Assembly: GCF_001314995.1 (NCBI RefSeq)
Contig: NZ_CP012938.1
Coordinates: 1,426,001 to 1,490,000, forward strand
Direction: 5' to 3'
From: Bacteroides ovatus
GTDB taxonomy: Bacteria; Bacteroidota; Bacteroidia; Bacteroidales; Bacteroidaceae
Length of the DNA stretch: 64,000 nucleotides
The translations under genes were made by a program, and so were the position numbers. The notes beneath the pieces are model-generated. The model was not told the DNA's origin. It did no database searches and saw nothing but the letters and a program-made list of their open reading frames with translations. Below are positions 19,382 through 28,299 of this stretch, in pieces. The stretch's first letter is position 1. Each line of letters begins with the position of its first letter.

Positions 19382-19846
19382 TTATGTTGAAAGCCAGCCC
19401 ATCCCGATCAATACCCAGAGTTCCAATATACAAAGCGGAAACCACATTGAACATGCCAGCCACACCAGAATTCCTTTACACCATTCACTACGGCGATAAT
19501 GAATCATAAGGGCAGAACGGCGTTGGGTTCGATAACGTAACATGCAAAATACGACCGGTGGGATAATACAGAGAAAGAACAGGCCAATGATATGCCAACC
19601 ATCTGTACGTGATACTATTGAAACCGAAGAAAGGTACATACACAATGGCAGGATAATGCAAAAGCTCCAATATGAAAAGAGTACAATCATTCCGCTCGTC
19701 CTTGCTCCTTTTCCTTTCTCACTCCATTTCTCGCCACAATAATACATATAATCGAAGAAGTAATAATGGTACTTCTTTGGATGCAACTTTTTCTGTTGAC
19801 GTTCAAAATAGTTTAATGGCTTTTTCTTAGGAGGGTAATATTTCAT
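19382..19846 (-). CDS. Small integral membrane protein of unknown function
   Basis: A 154-residue protein not recognised as a named family. The first ~45 residues are very basic and tyrosine-rich (YYPPKKKPLNYFERQQKKLHPKKY). Three hydrophobic segments follow: MIVLFSYWSFCIILPLCMYL, IIGLFFLCIIPPVVFCML and a C-terminal WLACSMWFPLCILELWVLIGM. No signal peptide, conserved catalytic motif or partner gene was found. It is convergent with the GNAT gene and downstream of the LruC gene on the same strand, separated by a terminator. Confidence 0.6.
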   Translation of the reverse strand: MKYYPPKKKPLNYFERQQKKLHPKKYHYYFFDYMYYCGEKWSEKGKGARTSGMIVLFSYWSFCIILPLCMYLSSVSIVSRTDGWHIIGLFFLCIIPPVVFCMLRYRTQRRSALMIHYRRSEWCKGILVWLACSMWFPLCILELWVLIGMGWLST

Positions 19847-19876
19847 GTCCGTTCTATGTACAGTTTATATGATGTA

Positions 19877-19922
19877 AAAAAGACGATTAATATCGGGAAA
19901 ATCCTTCGTATTAATCGTCTTT
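19877..19922 (-). terminator. Intrinsic terminator of the LruC-domain gene
   Basis: A 14-bp stem AAAGACGATTAATA (19879-19892) with TATTAATCGTCTTT (19909-19922). On the minus strand it is followed by a T run, so it ends the transcript of the gene at 19975-22314. Confidence 0.8.
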
Positions 19923-19974
19923 CTATATTCAGTAGAATTTATTATAGCAACTGATCTTTTATAAAATCAATGAC

Positions 19975-22314
19975 TTAATACTTCATTACCTTATTACTGC
20001 TTACAGTATTATACCAGTCAGTATTTGTACTCTGATCGTGCGCCCAGTCGGCGAATTTAGAATATGCATTCGTTATCACTGTTGTCTCTGTAGGATAAGC
20101 AAACTTTTCAGGTACACAAAGAGCCCATGTATTATTAACGGCTTTGATTACCTCAAGCACTTCCTTATCAGCCAATTGACCATTCGCTGTAGCCGAATTA
20201 AATTGATTCAGATGAATTTCTGTTCTCTTTTGAGCTCCCCCCTGATATGCAATAAAGAAGTCTAAGCCATCTGTCACACTAGGGATGGATATTGCATTCT
20301 TGAGTTTTATGTTCACTTCAAGAGTATATATGTCTGTAAGAGGAGTACTAGCATTCCCCGTATTCAACATAGGACGTTGTAATCCAGTATATCCATATAC
20401 ATAATGTGCATCTCCAAATAAAGGAATCACAAGCTCATTACCGTTCGTTTCATAAGATGCATTTTCAAATATACCAGAATTTAATGAGTTGGTACGTTGG
20501 GTAGCACCTGCACCAAAACTTACCTCTTCCACATTACTTTTATCGATTCCTCGTATTCTTAATCCAGCACCTAATTGCTTCACAGCACCAACCGCACGCA
20601 GGTCGACTGTATATTTCAATTCTTTCACATCATTACCAGCAGCAGGCAAATTGACATTCAACACAATATCATTGAAATCATAGTCTCCCGCTTGCGGATA
20701 ATTGTCTTCAAAGGCATAAGAATAAACTGCATTTCGAATCTCTACATCATCCGGATTTTCATCAGAATTGTATCCTTCTTTGATACATTCACCGTCAGCA
20801 GGAAGTATAAAATCAGCCTTACCCGGATTGCAATAGGTAGCGCCTTGCTGCAATCCTTTATTTACTAGCCATGCAAAAGGAGACCAGTCATAGTGCGCTT
20901 CACCTTTATATGTCTGATCTGTTATTTCACAAATGATATTATTTGTTACTTTAGAATTAGATTGAGCCAAACCACTAAGATTAGCAATCTCATTAATTCT
21001 CAATAAAGCAGTACCCACAGTTGGACCGGTAACAGTTCTATATAAGCTAGCCTTACCTGTACAAGTCAACATGGATTGCGCCTCCATTACAATGTCGTTG
21101 TCATTACCATTATAACCAAGCTCCTCGCAAATAGCTTCGGAAGTATTCCCCATAACAAGTGTGCCAAATTGGAATTTACCGGTTTTCAAATAACAACCAT
21201 TTTTAATATTGGTATTATTGTTACCATTGATACTTTCAGCCTCCATAGTACCATGATTCACTAGTTCCATTCCATTTGTTGAAGCTTCATAGCGTTCCAA
21301 CTGAAGTAATCCATAATTATAAAAGACTCCCACACCACCGTTGAAATCTAATACAGAGCAATTAATAGTGCCCGCATTATAGTTTTTAAATCCACTAGAA
21401 CCATTTGTTATTTGGATAGTTCCCTTACCCGTGATACTTCCGCCCGGCATTACTGTTAAATAAGACTTATTTGTCAACACCAAGCTCGCATTTTTAGCTA
21501 TCTCTACTTTCCCACCATTCTCAACTATAATTTCTGTAATATCGCTAAATTGATAACTACTTTCAATAATCCATGTACTTCCTTGAGGAACGATTACTTT
21601 CACAGCCTGGGCTCCACCACTGGTTCCAGTAGTAGTAAATCCTTTATTAAAAGTACCACTCTGAATTTTAAACCAACGTTCTTGTTCTTTGAATACAGGT
21701 AATTTAGCATATTCAAACCATCCGGAACCTGCACCCAAATCCCAATCAGCTTGGACATCAGTAGCTATTGCTTTTTTACTATTAATATCATCAGCTGTAT
21801 AAGGAGCTGCCATAGCCGGTATACCTGTCGTCGTTACAGCTCGTGACATAGAGCGTGTAGGCACATCCTTTTCATGTCCAAGTTGTGCGGTTACTTCTCC
21901 ATTTTCAATAGCTACGGGCTGCACCATATAATGTCCATGATTGTCTATACGTGCAACAAACACTTTATTGAGAGCTGTTGCACAGTCCATCACGACATTC
22001 AAAGTTGTACTTTGATTGGCAGTTCCTTCCGCTAAGATTTTTGCTGTACTTTCCGAGCTTAATGGGTCAGCATCGAATATCTGTATCTTATAATCTGTGC
22101 CCAAATCTCCATTAACCGACACATGTGCCGTCACTTTATGCGACATGGTCCAATCTCCATTAGGATCGATGTTCTTTACAGGAAAGGTTTCTTCGTAAGT
22201 TTGCTTCAGTTGATCTGCATTAAACAGAGTTTTCTCATTATCAACGCAACTAGTAAAGCTGATGGAGGACGCCAACAACGAAAAAGTGAAGACTTTTGCA
22301 ATGTTCTGTTTCAT
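19975..22314 (-). CDS. LruC-domain (DUF4842) surface lipoprotein
   Basis: A 779-residue lipoprotein: the signal ends SSISFTSC, with Cys22 as the lipidation site. A beta-sandwich-like N-terminal part (to about residue 150) is followed by a central region rich in Asn, Gly and short strands (ASLVLTNKSYLTVMPGGSITG), which looks like a beta-helix. The C-terminal third is the LruC/DUF4842 domain, identified by YSYAFEDNYPQAGDYDFNDIV, where the Asp cluster resembles a metal-binding loop. It is paralogous to the gene at 36861-39245, sharing the CVD lipid anchor, the DPL.. ES signature and the DYDxND motif. Function is unknown; the name comes from Leptospira LruC. Confidence 0.85.
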   Translation of the reverse strand: MKQNIAKVFTFSLLASSISFTSCVDNEKTLFNADQLKQTYEETFPVKNIDPNGDWTMSHKVTAHVSVNGDLGTDYKIQIFDADPLSSESTAKILAEGTANQSTTLNVVMDCATALNKVFVARIDNHGHYMVQPVAIENGEVTAQLGHEKDVPTRSMSRAVTTTGIPAMAAPYTADDINSKKAIATDVQADWDLGAGSGWFEYAKLPVFKEQERWFKIQSGTFNKGFTTTGTSGGAQAVKVIVPQGSTWIIESSYQFSDITEIIVENGGKVEIAKNASLVLTNKSYLTVMPGGSITGKGTIQITNGSSGFKNYNAGTINCSVLDFNGGVGVFYNYGLLQLERYEASTNGMELVNHGTMEAESINGNNNTNIKNGCYLKTGKFQFGTLVMGNTSEAICEELGYNGNDNDIVMEAQSMLTCTGKASLYRTVTGPTVGTALLRINEIANLSGLAQSNSKVTNNIICEITDQTYKGEAHYDWSPFAWLVNKGLQQGATYCNPGKADFILPADGECIKEGYNSDENPDDVEIRNAVYSYAFEDNYPQAGDYDFNDIVLNVNLPAAGNDVKELKYTVDLRAVGAVKQLGAGLRIRGIDKSNVEEVSFGAGATQRTNSLNSGIFENASYETNGNELVIPLFGDAHYVYGYTGLQRPMLNTGNASTPLTDIYTLEVNIKLKNAISIPSVTDGLDFFIAYQGGAQKRTEIHLNQFNSATANGQLADKEVLEVIKAVNNTWALCVPEKFAYPTETTVITNAYSKFADWAHDQSTNTDWYNTVSSNKVMKY

Positions 22315-22674
22315 AATCTTTGAATGCTTAAGTTTGCTTTATTTGCACAAAATACAAATCACCACTAATCAACAATCAGTAATGAACACACAAAGATAGT
22401 TGTATTTATAGATAAAAGACAGTTAAAGTTGTATTTTTCGACACATAGTTAACATCTTTTAGAAGATGGAAATCTAATTATTTCTATTGAAAGATAGGTG
22501 GCTACATCATTGAATATAAAAAACTTAGAAGTATAAACATTGCAGTATGCAGCAAAAAACAAAGAGTTGCATATTCTATGCAACTCTCAATTAAACGACA
22601 AAGATTCAGTACTACAGAGCACTACAAAATCCCGAGTTCTTTCATTTCCCTATTGAAAGGATAAAAACTAAAAA
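22315..22674. other. 360-nt AT-rich intergenic region
   Basis: Contains the upstream region of the LruC gene and, at 22550-22587, the terminator of the permease gene. No ORF was found. A CACAAAATACA sequence near 22345 is a one-base-short match to the minus-strand -7 box. Confidence 0.5.
22550..22587 (-). terminator. Intrinsic terminator of the SLC13-type permease gene
   Basis: Perfect 10-bp stem AGAGTTGCAT (22563-22572) with ATGCAACTCT (22578-22587). Reading the minus strand, it is followed by TTGTTTTTTGC. Confidence 0.75.
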
Positions 22675-24534
22675 TTAAAAGGGGAAAATCAAAGGCAAAA
22701 CAAAAATCATCACAATCCCCATAATAATCTGCAATGGCAATCCTACTTTTACATAATCCATAAAAGTATATTGACCGGCAGGCATCACCAGGGCGTTAGG
22801 CGGTGTAGAGAATGGAGAAGCGAAACACATACTTGCACCTACCGTCACAGCAAACAAGAAGGGAACCGGACTTACTCCGATCTGTATGGCACTTTGCAGA
22901 GCAATCGGTGCGAGTAAGACAGCCGTAGCTGTATTGCTGATAAACATCGTCATCAACGAAGTCGTAAAGTAAATACCTGCCATCAACGCAACAGGTCCGT
23001 ATGATCCCAAGCCGTTAACCAGCGTATTGGAAATGTATTCCGAAGCTCCCGTTTTCTCCAATGCCAGAGACATAGGAAGCATAGCTGCAATCAATACAAT
23101 ACTCTCCCAGTTGATCGTTTTATAAGCTGCTTCTACATTACGAAAACATCCGGTTAATACCATCAATATACCCGCTATCATAACAGCCGTAACCGGAGCA
23201 ACCGGAATAAAATCGAATACCATCATTACTACCATTAATACCATAATAGCAGCCGCTACCGGAGCTTTATAATCTAATGTAACTTTAGCCGCTTCCGCCA
23301 AAGGTTGTCCCAAAACAACCCAATCAGAATCTTCCTTGCTAAGACGAGCTATATTATTCCACGTTCCCTGGACCAGAAGCACATCACCACTATGAATCCG
23401 CTCATTTCCCAAATCCTGCAACAAGTATTCCTTTTTACGACGGATCCCTAATACGTTCACATTAAACTTATCACGAAAACCGGCTTCCTTAATTGTTTGG
23501 TTTATCAAATTAGAAGCTGGCATCAACACTATTTCAGCAATACCGATGTCATAAAAATCCAGAGAGTTAGTTGCGCTTTGAGTTTCTTCCGTTGCATGGT
23601 CACCTAAAATCTCTAGCAGGAAATCTTCTGCAAAAAGCTGTACCTTATCAAATTCTCCTGTCACATACAAAATATCCTCGGCTTGCAACATCGTGTCCGG
23701 TGCAGCAAACTTCTGGGTAATCGTTTTCAGAAAACGATGTTGCGATGCATCACCACGACGTACTTCCATGATATTCAAACCATATTTGCGACGAATATCC
23801 AAGTCAATAATCGTCTTGCCCAAAAGCCGGGAATCTTTTATTACCTGCAAACGAAACAGATTGCTGGAAAGCCCATATTCATTTACCAACTGTTTCAGTG
23901 ACTTACCCGAACGTTTATTATCATCTTTCTGGCCTTTTTTAGAAAGAAACCATTTGCTAAGTGGCATCAATACCAGCGTACCGACAATCACACAGACAAT
24001 GCCGACAGGCAGGAAAGAGAAGAAGGAAAGCGGTTCAAGTCCGGCAGAAGTCAACGTATTTTGTATCACAAGGTTCGGCGGAGTACCAATTAAAGTCATC
24101 ATACCTCCCATACTACTTGCAAAAGCCAACGGCATCAACAGCCTGCTCGGATTCATACCGGCACTCATTGCCAGACTGACAACAATAGGAAGCATCAGTG
24201 CCACCGTACCTGTGTTACTGACAAACGCACCAATGGCCGAAGTCACCAACATCACCAACAGAAACAACCGGATCTCACTGGTTCCCGCAAGTTTAAGAAT
24301 ACGGGAACTAATCATCTTTGCCAATCCCGTTTGAAAGATAGCCCCTCCCACTACAAACAATCCGATCATCATAATGACCACCGAATTGGAAAAACCGGAA
24401 AGTGCTTCATCAGGAGTTAATATCTGAAAAATAAGTAAGGCTATCAGTGCACACAGTGCCACAATATCCGAACGAACCTTGCCGTTCACGAAAAAGACAG
24501 CCGAAAGAACGAGAATAATAATGGTTATTAGCAT
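22675..24534 (-). CDS. SLC13/DASS-type permease with two TrkA_C domains
   Basis: An inner-membrane transporter of 619 residues. Hydrophobic segments at residues 1-200 and 395-619 flank a soluble middle with two RCK_C/TrkA_C-like domains (about residues 215-300 and 310-380, with SRLLGKTIIDLDIRRKYG and NQTIKEAGFRDKFNVNVLGIRRK). Motifs such as SNTGTVALMLPIVVSLA and ISNTATAVLLAPIALQSA fit the divalent anion:sodium symporter fold, with inverted repeats around SNT. Substrates in the family include sulfate and dicarboxylates; none can be chosen here. It is monocistronic, with a terminator and a -7 box. Confidence 0.88.
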   Translation of the reverse strand: MLITIIILVLSAVFFVNGKVRSDIVALCALIALLIFQILTPDEALSGFSNSVVIMMIGLFVVGGAIFQTGLAKMISSRILKLAGTSEIRLFLLVMLVTSAIGAFVSNTGTVALMLPIVVSLAMSAGMNPSRLLMPLAFASSMGGMMTLIGTPPNLVIQNTLTSAGLEPLSFFSFLPVGIVCVIVGTLVLMPLSKWFLSKKGQKDDNKRSGKSLKQLVNEYGLSSNLFRLQVIKDSRLLGKTIIDLDIRRKYGLNIMEVRRGDASQHRFLKTITQKFAAPDTMLQAEDILYVTGEFDKVQLFAEDFLLEILGDHATEETQSATNSLDFYDIGIAEIVLMPASNLINQTIKEAGFRDKFNVNVLGIRRKKEYLLQDLGNERIHSGDVLLVQGTWNNIARLSKEDSDWVVLGQPLAEAAKVTLDYKAPVAAAIMVLMVVMMVFDFIPVAPVTAVMIAGILMVLTGCFRNVEAAYKTINWESIVLIAAMLPMSLALEKTGASEYISNTLVNGLGSYGPVALMAGIYFTTSLMTMFISNTATAVLLAPIALQSAIQIGVSPVPFLFAVTVGASMCFASPFSTPPNALVMPAGQYTFMDYVKVGLPLQIIMGIVMIFVLPLIFPF

Positions 24535-24871
24535 ACGTAATTAAATGATTGTTTTATTTTGACTCTATCAAAACTTATTTAGGTGAACAAAAATAGAAAA
24601 TACTCCAGCGTTATTAAAACAAATTAGAAATGATTTTAGTTCATGAGACATCATTTAATATTTTAATACATTTTCTCTCTGAAAAAAGACTCGAAATCAA
24701 GCAAAATATGATACTATACAAGAACTAAAGGATACCATATATCCATAATTTCTTCATCACATATAATTACAGCCTCACAATATAATATTGAAAGGCAATA
24801 TATTTATGTATTATTTTTTGAAAGTTAAAGAACAATTCATATCTTTACACCTCATTTATATCAAACATTTT
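24535..24871. other. Divergent promoter region, permease and histidine kinase
   Basis: AT-rich, no ORF of its own. A minus-strand -7 box (TATTTTTG) at 24588-24595 faces the permease. A near match (TATCTTTA) at 24839-24846 on the plus strand lies 25 nt before the ATG at 24872. Confidence 0.45.
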
Positions 24872-26497
24872 ATGGCAAACAATATTTTGTTAAATTATTG
24901 GATTAACGAAGCTCATTGGGGTTATAATTATTTACTGGTAATTATTCTGCTCCTTATCATCAGCATCTTACTATATAGAATCCGTAAATTGCAAAAAACG
25001 ATTAAAAAGACCAATCATTCCTACCGTTTCTCCTTTGATATTCTCGATAACCTTCCTTTTCCTATCTTTGTAAAAGATATTACAAATGATTTCCGATACT
25101 ATTACTGGAATAAAGAATCAGCCGCTCAATCCGGCATTAGCAGTGAAGAAGCCATCGGACATACTGATTATGAGATTTACGGAGAAGAAAGAGGTGAAAA
25201 ATACCGGCATATCGACAAAGAACTCATACAAGAAGGTAAAGTATATCGCAAGGAAGAAAAATACACCACTCCCGATGGAATCACCCATGATACTATTGCT
25301 GTTAAATCTATTATTTCATGGGAAGGAGAAAAGAAATGGCTGTTGGCAACCCGGTGGGATATCACACAACTCAAGAATTATGAAAGAGAATTAGTTGCCG
25401 CCAAGGAAGAACTGGAAAAAGCATTGAAGAAGCAAAAACTAGCTCTAAAAAGTATCGACTTCGGCCTTATCTATATTGATAAAAATTACCGCGTACAATG
25501 GGAGGAAACAAGACAAATAGCCAGCCTGGTAAAAGGCAGACGATACATACCGGGAAAAATTTGCTATCAGACCAGTGCACTTCGTAATGAACCGTGTGGA
25601 CAATGTGCTTTCAAGAAAGCTATCGAACAGGGCAAAATTATCCGGCATACCATCAGAGTAGACGATGTCGATTTTGAAGTGACCGCAACACCTGTATTCG
25701 GCGATGAAAAGGAAACTGAAATTATTGGAGGATTACTTCGTTTTGAAAACATCACTGAAAAATTAAAGATGGACAAAATGCTGCAGGAAGCAAAGGAAAA
25801 AGCCGAAGAATCCAATCGGCTCAAATCTGCCTTCCTCGCTAATATGAGCCATGAAATACGAACCCCGCTAAATGCGATCGTAGGATTCTCCGAAATGATT
25901 TGCCAAACGGAGGAAGAGGAAGAGAGAAAAGAATTTGTAAAAATCATCTCCAGCAACAATATCTTATTATTGCAACTGATAGACGACATCCTCGATCTTT
26001 CTAAAATTGAAGCCGGTACTATGGAATTCACATTTGCACAGACTGATATCAATGAATTGATGGAAGGTATTTGCAGACAAATGCAAGAAAAGAATTCTTC
26101 CCCAGACGTTCAAATCTTATTCACAGAGAAAGCAGATCAATGCATGATGTATACCGACCGCATACGTCTATCACAGGTTATCATCAACTTTACAAATAAT
26201 GCTTTGAAATTCACCCCTAAAGGTTCTATCGAAATGGGATACCGGATTGAAGAAGCCAAAGATGAAATATACTTTTATGTAAAAGATACAGGTATCGGAA
26301 TTCCTGCTGACAAGATAGATAAAGTGTTTGAACGCTTCGTCAAACTGAACTCCTTTATTAAAGGGACAGGACTCGGACTAGCCATCTGCCGTGTCATAGT
26401 AGAAAGACTGGGCGGGGTTATCGGAGTGGAATCTAAAGAAGGAGAAGGCTCTCGCTTCTGGTTCAGAATTCCAAGGTCAGAGAAAATCGAGAAATAA
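24872..26497 (+). CDS. Membrane PAS-PAS sensor histidine kinase
   Basis: Start chosen at the ATG of [10 protein letters not shown] (24872) because a promoter-like box lies inside the 28-residue upstream extension; about 541 residues. One transmembrane helix ([15 protein letters not shown], near residue 25) is followed by a PAS domain (about 55-170), a second PAS-like domain (about 180-295), the HisKA dimerisation helix with His327 in [10 protein letters not shown], and the HATPase_c domain with N, G1 ([10 protein letters not shown]) and G2 (GTGLGLAI) boxes. The second PAS carries Cys231, Cys242 and Cys245 (PCGQC), a possible metal or redox site. No receiver is fused and no response regulator is adjacent, so it is an orphan kinase. 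Confidence 0.93.
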   Translation: MANNILLNYWINEAHWGYNYLLVIILLLIISILLYRIRKLQKTIKKTNHSYRFSFDILDNLPFPIFVKDITNDFRYYYWNKESAAQSGISSEEAIGHTDYEIYGEERGEKYRHIDKELIQEGKVYRKEEKYTTPDGITHDTIAVKSIISWEGEKKWLLATRWDITQLKNYERELVAAKEELEKALKKQKLALKSIDFGLIYIDKNYRVQWEETRQIASLVKGRRYIPGKICYQTSALRNEPCGQCAFKKAIEQGKIIRHTIRVDDVDFEVTATPVFGDEKETEIIGGLLRFENITEKLKMDKMLQEAKEKAEESNRLKSAFLANMSHEIRTPLNAIVGFSEMICQTEEEEERKEFVKIISSNNILLLQLIDDILDLSKIEAGTMEFTFAQTDINELMEGICRQMQEKNSSPDVQILFTEKADQCMMYTDRIRLSQVIINFTNNALKFTPKGSIEMGYRIEEAKDEIYFYVKDTGIGIPADKIDKVFERFVKLNSFIKGTGLGLAICRVIVERLGGVIGVESKEGEGSRFWFRIPRSEKIEK

Positions 26498-26506
26498 TAA
26501 AAAGAA

Positions 26507-26545
26507 AAGAGGATATGGTGAAAAGTATGTTCCAATATCCTCTTT
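26507..26545. terminator. Bidirectional terminator between kinase and alcohol dehydrogenase
   Basis: AAGAGGATAT (26508-26517 region) pairs with ATATCCTCTT (26535-26544), with A-rich sequence before and T-rich after, between convergent genes. Confidence 0.65.
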
Positions 26546-26573
26546 ATCCTATATTCTTAATGTAAGAGTATGC

Positions 26574-27719
26574 TTAAAGTGCAGTCTCTAATATCCTGCG
26601 GGCAACAGCACCCGTTACATTTCCATTCTCTCCATATTTAGCACCACGTTCATTGAATCGGCGTTCGATTTCCAGAATAGTATCCTGTCCGATGTTCTCT
26701 TCATGCAAACGTGTAGTCAGCCCAAGTGAACGGAAGAACTCTTCGGTATGACAAATCGCTTCATCAATCCGTTCTTCTCGCGTACCGGAAGTAATTCCCC
26801 AGACTCTTTCACCATACTGCAAAAGTTTATCTCCTTTTTCTTCATGAAGCACCTGTAAAGTGGCAGGAAGAACAATGGCTAACGTATGACCATGTGTCAA
26901 TCCGTGCAAAGCAGTAATTTCATGGCCAATCATGTGAGTTGCCCAGTCTTGCGACACTCCCATAGCAATAAATCCATTCAATGCCATTGTAGCCGAAAGC
27001 ATAAAATCAGCCATCAGTTGATAATCATGCTGGTTTTCACGGATTTTCGGAGCTATTTCTACCAAAGTTTGTAAAATGCCCTCCGCCCAACGATCCATAA
27101 TGCGGCTCTGTCCGGGAGTAGTCATATATTGCTCCATCACATGAACAAAGGTATCAGCCAAACCACAGGCCACCTGATGAGGAGGCAAGGTAAAGGTTAC
27201 TTCCGGGTCAAGAATAGAGAAGATTGGATAGTTGGCATAAAAAGGATATTTCTCTTTTGTTTCACGACGGGAAATAACTGCCCCGTTATTCATCTCCGAA
27301 CCGGTAGCGGGCAAAGTCAATACAGTGGCAAGAGGTACAGTATGAGTGACTGGACGTCCGGCAAGTACTAAATCCCAGGCATCACCATCATACAGGATTC
27401 CTGCGGAAATCAATTTCGTACCGTCAATAACGGAACCGCCACCAACAGCCAGCAGATAATCTACTTTCTCTTCTTTTCCCAAAGCAATAGCTTTACGGAG
27501 AGTTTCAATGGCAGGATTGGGTTCGATTCCCCAGAATTCTACTGTAAAATGATTCTTCAATGCTTCCTTTACCTGATCGTACACTCCGTTTTTCTTCACG
27601 CTTCCACCGCCAAAAGTAATCATAATACGCTTGTCGGACGGTATTTCTTTAGCCAGCCGGGCAATCATCCCTTTTCCCATTATCAGTTTCACGGGATTTT
27701 GAAAAATAAAATTTTCCAT
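26574..27719 (-). CDS. Iron-containing alcohol dehydrogenase (YqhD/BDH type)
   Basis: NAD(P)H-dependent reduction of aldehydes or oxidation of alcohols, 381 residues, group III ADH. The dinucleotide-binding GGGSVIDGTKLIS lies near residue 95. Metal-binding residues are in LADTFVHVMEQY near residue 190 and the HEITALHGLTHGHTLAIV block near residue 262. It starts MENFIFQNPVKLIMGKG, typical of the YqhD/butanol dehydrogenase subgroup that scavenges reactive aldehydes. A minus-strand -7 box (27765-27772) lies 45 nt upstream, between it and the small membrane-protein gene. Confidence 0.94.
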   Translation of the reverse strand: MENFIFQNPVKLIMGKGMIARLAKEIPSDKRIMITFGGGSVKKNGVYDQVKEALKNHFTVEFWGIEPNPAIETLRKAIALGKEEKVDYLLAVGGGSVIDGTKLISAGILYDGDAWDLVLAGRPVTHTVPLATVLTLPATGSEMNNGAVISRRETKEKYPFYANYPIFSILDPEVTFTLPPHQVACGLADTFVHVMEQYMTTPGQSRIMDRWAEGILQTLVEIAPKIRENQHDYQLMADFMLSATMALNGFIAMGVSQDWATHMIGHEITALHGLTHGHTLAIVLPATLQVLHEEKGDKLLQYGERVWGITSGTREERIDEAICHTEEFFRSLGLTTRLHEENIGQDTILEIERRFNERGAKYGENGNVTGAVARRILETAL

Positions 27720-27764
27720 ATCTTAGTCTATTGTTATTATTTTGGTTATTAGTCACTATCCTTG

Positions 27765-27772
27765 CAAAGATA
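27765..27772 (-). promoter_or_regulatory. Bacteroides -7 box (TATCTTTG) for the alcohol dehydrogenase
   Basis: Exact TAnnTTTG on the minus strand, 46 nt before the gene's start codon. Confidence 0.55.
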
Positions 27773-27798
27773 CATGATTTATCCGAACCCTGTCAGAA

Positions 27799-27939
27799 TC
27801 AAGCAAAGAATTGTTGTGCCACGGAAGGAACCATAGCCGACAACCAAGGTTTCATATCCTCTGCTACCAATAACCAATACAATAATAATATAATGAAAAT
27901 GGCAATAGCAATACCTACTAAAACTTTTCTCTGTTTCAT
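27799..27939 (-). CDS. 46-residue single-pass membrane protein
   Basis: A short reading frame with ATG at 27937-27939 and TGA at 27799-27801. It begins with basic residues (MKQRKVLVG), then one transmembrane helix (IAIAIFIILLLYWLLV), then a short amphipathic tail (AEDMKPWLSAMVPSVAQQFFA). The positive-inside N-terminus, clean hydrophobic segment and intact frame support a real small protein. The alcohol dehydrogenase follows after 79 nt but has its own promoter box. No family is recognised, and expression is unverified. Confidence 0.55.
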   Translation of the reverse strand: MKQRKVLVGIAIAIFIILLLYWLLVAEDMKPWLSAMVPSVAQQFFA

Positions 27940-28042
27940 AATTGTTTTTGTTTAAATATTCAATATTTATAAGAACAGTTCAGGTTGAAAATTGTTCTAT
28001 ATCAGAAAAATGAAGGCAAAAGAGAAAAAAAGTCATTTTTTG

Positions 28043-28073
28043 TTTGCTGTTTCAAACAAAGTGTCTATATTTG
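28043..28073 (+). promoter_or_regulatory. trp operon promoter
   Basis: TTTG at 28043-28046, a 19-nt spacer and TATATTTG at 28066-28073: an essentially ideal Bacteroides promoter, placing the transcript start near 28080, just before the leader peptide. Confidence 0.75.
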
Positions 28074-28096
28074 CCCCCATAAAATTACAAAAGACA

Positions 28097-28159
28097 ATGA
28101 GAACAATGTTAGTAAATACATATTGGTGGTGGCACCCGTTACAACTCCGACAGTCGTAA
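28097..28159 (+). CDS. trpL: trp leader peptide
   Basis: Twenty codons from ATG (28097) to TAA (28157-28159). Three consecutive TGG codons at 28124-28132 follow a Tyr codon, with His-Pro after them. Three tandem Trp codons in 20 residues, 24 nt after a strong promoter and 52 nt before an intrinsic terminator, are the hallmark of an attenuation peptide. A longer overlapping frame (27985-28200) starts upstream of the promoter and is rejected. Confidence 0.85.
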   Translation: MRTMLVNTYWWWHPLQLRQS

Positions 28160-28210
28160 GGGAGCAGTGCTCGTATGTATATACCTCATTAAAGATATAA
28201 CAGATTTGAA

Positions 28211-28245
28211 AGAGCCCTGTCGCAACTTGCGGCAGGGCTCTTTTT
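28211..28245 (+). terminator. trp attenuator terminator
   Basis: A 14-bp stem with one G-U pair, AGAGCCCTGTCGCA (28211-28224) with TGCGGCAGGGCTCT (28228-28241), then TTTTT. It lies 55 nt before the trpB start. Confidence 0.9.
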
Positions 28246-28299
28246 ATTTGCCCATTTTCGAACAGATTTAGATAATAACATAAAAAAATAGATAGGATT

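Larger units (their letters stand above)
28080..28250 (+). ncRNA. trp attenuator leader (Bacteroid-trp-like)
   Basis: The leader RNA encodes a short peptide with Trp-Trp-Trp, then reaches a GC-rich terminator before trpB. A segment CGACAG (28148-28153), covering the end of the leader ORF, is complementary to CTGTCG (28217-28222) in the terminator's left arm, giving a possible antiterminator. The arrangement fits ribosome-mediated attenuation: with charged Trp-tRNA the terminator forms; stalling at the Trp codons would free the antiterminator. A Bacteroid-trp RNA motif is known upstream of trp genes in Bacteroidetes, and this region fits it in position and content. Exact pairing is my reading, not a computed fold. 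Confidence 0.85.

Noticed and set aside
27515..27535. GGTTCGATTCC, resembling a tRNA T-arm
   Set aside because: Lies within the alcohol dehydrogenase gene with no acceptor or anticodon stems around it.
27985..28200. 71-codon plus-strand ORF covering the trp leader
   Set aside because: Starts upstream of the promoter and competes with the leader peptide, which has the Trp codons and position expected.
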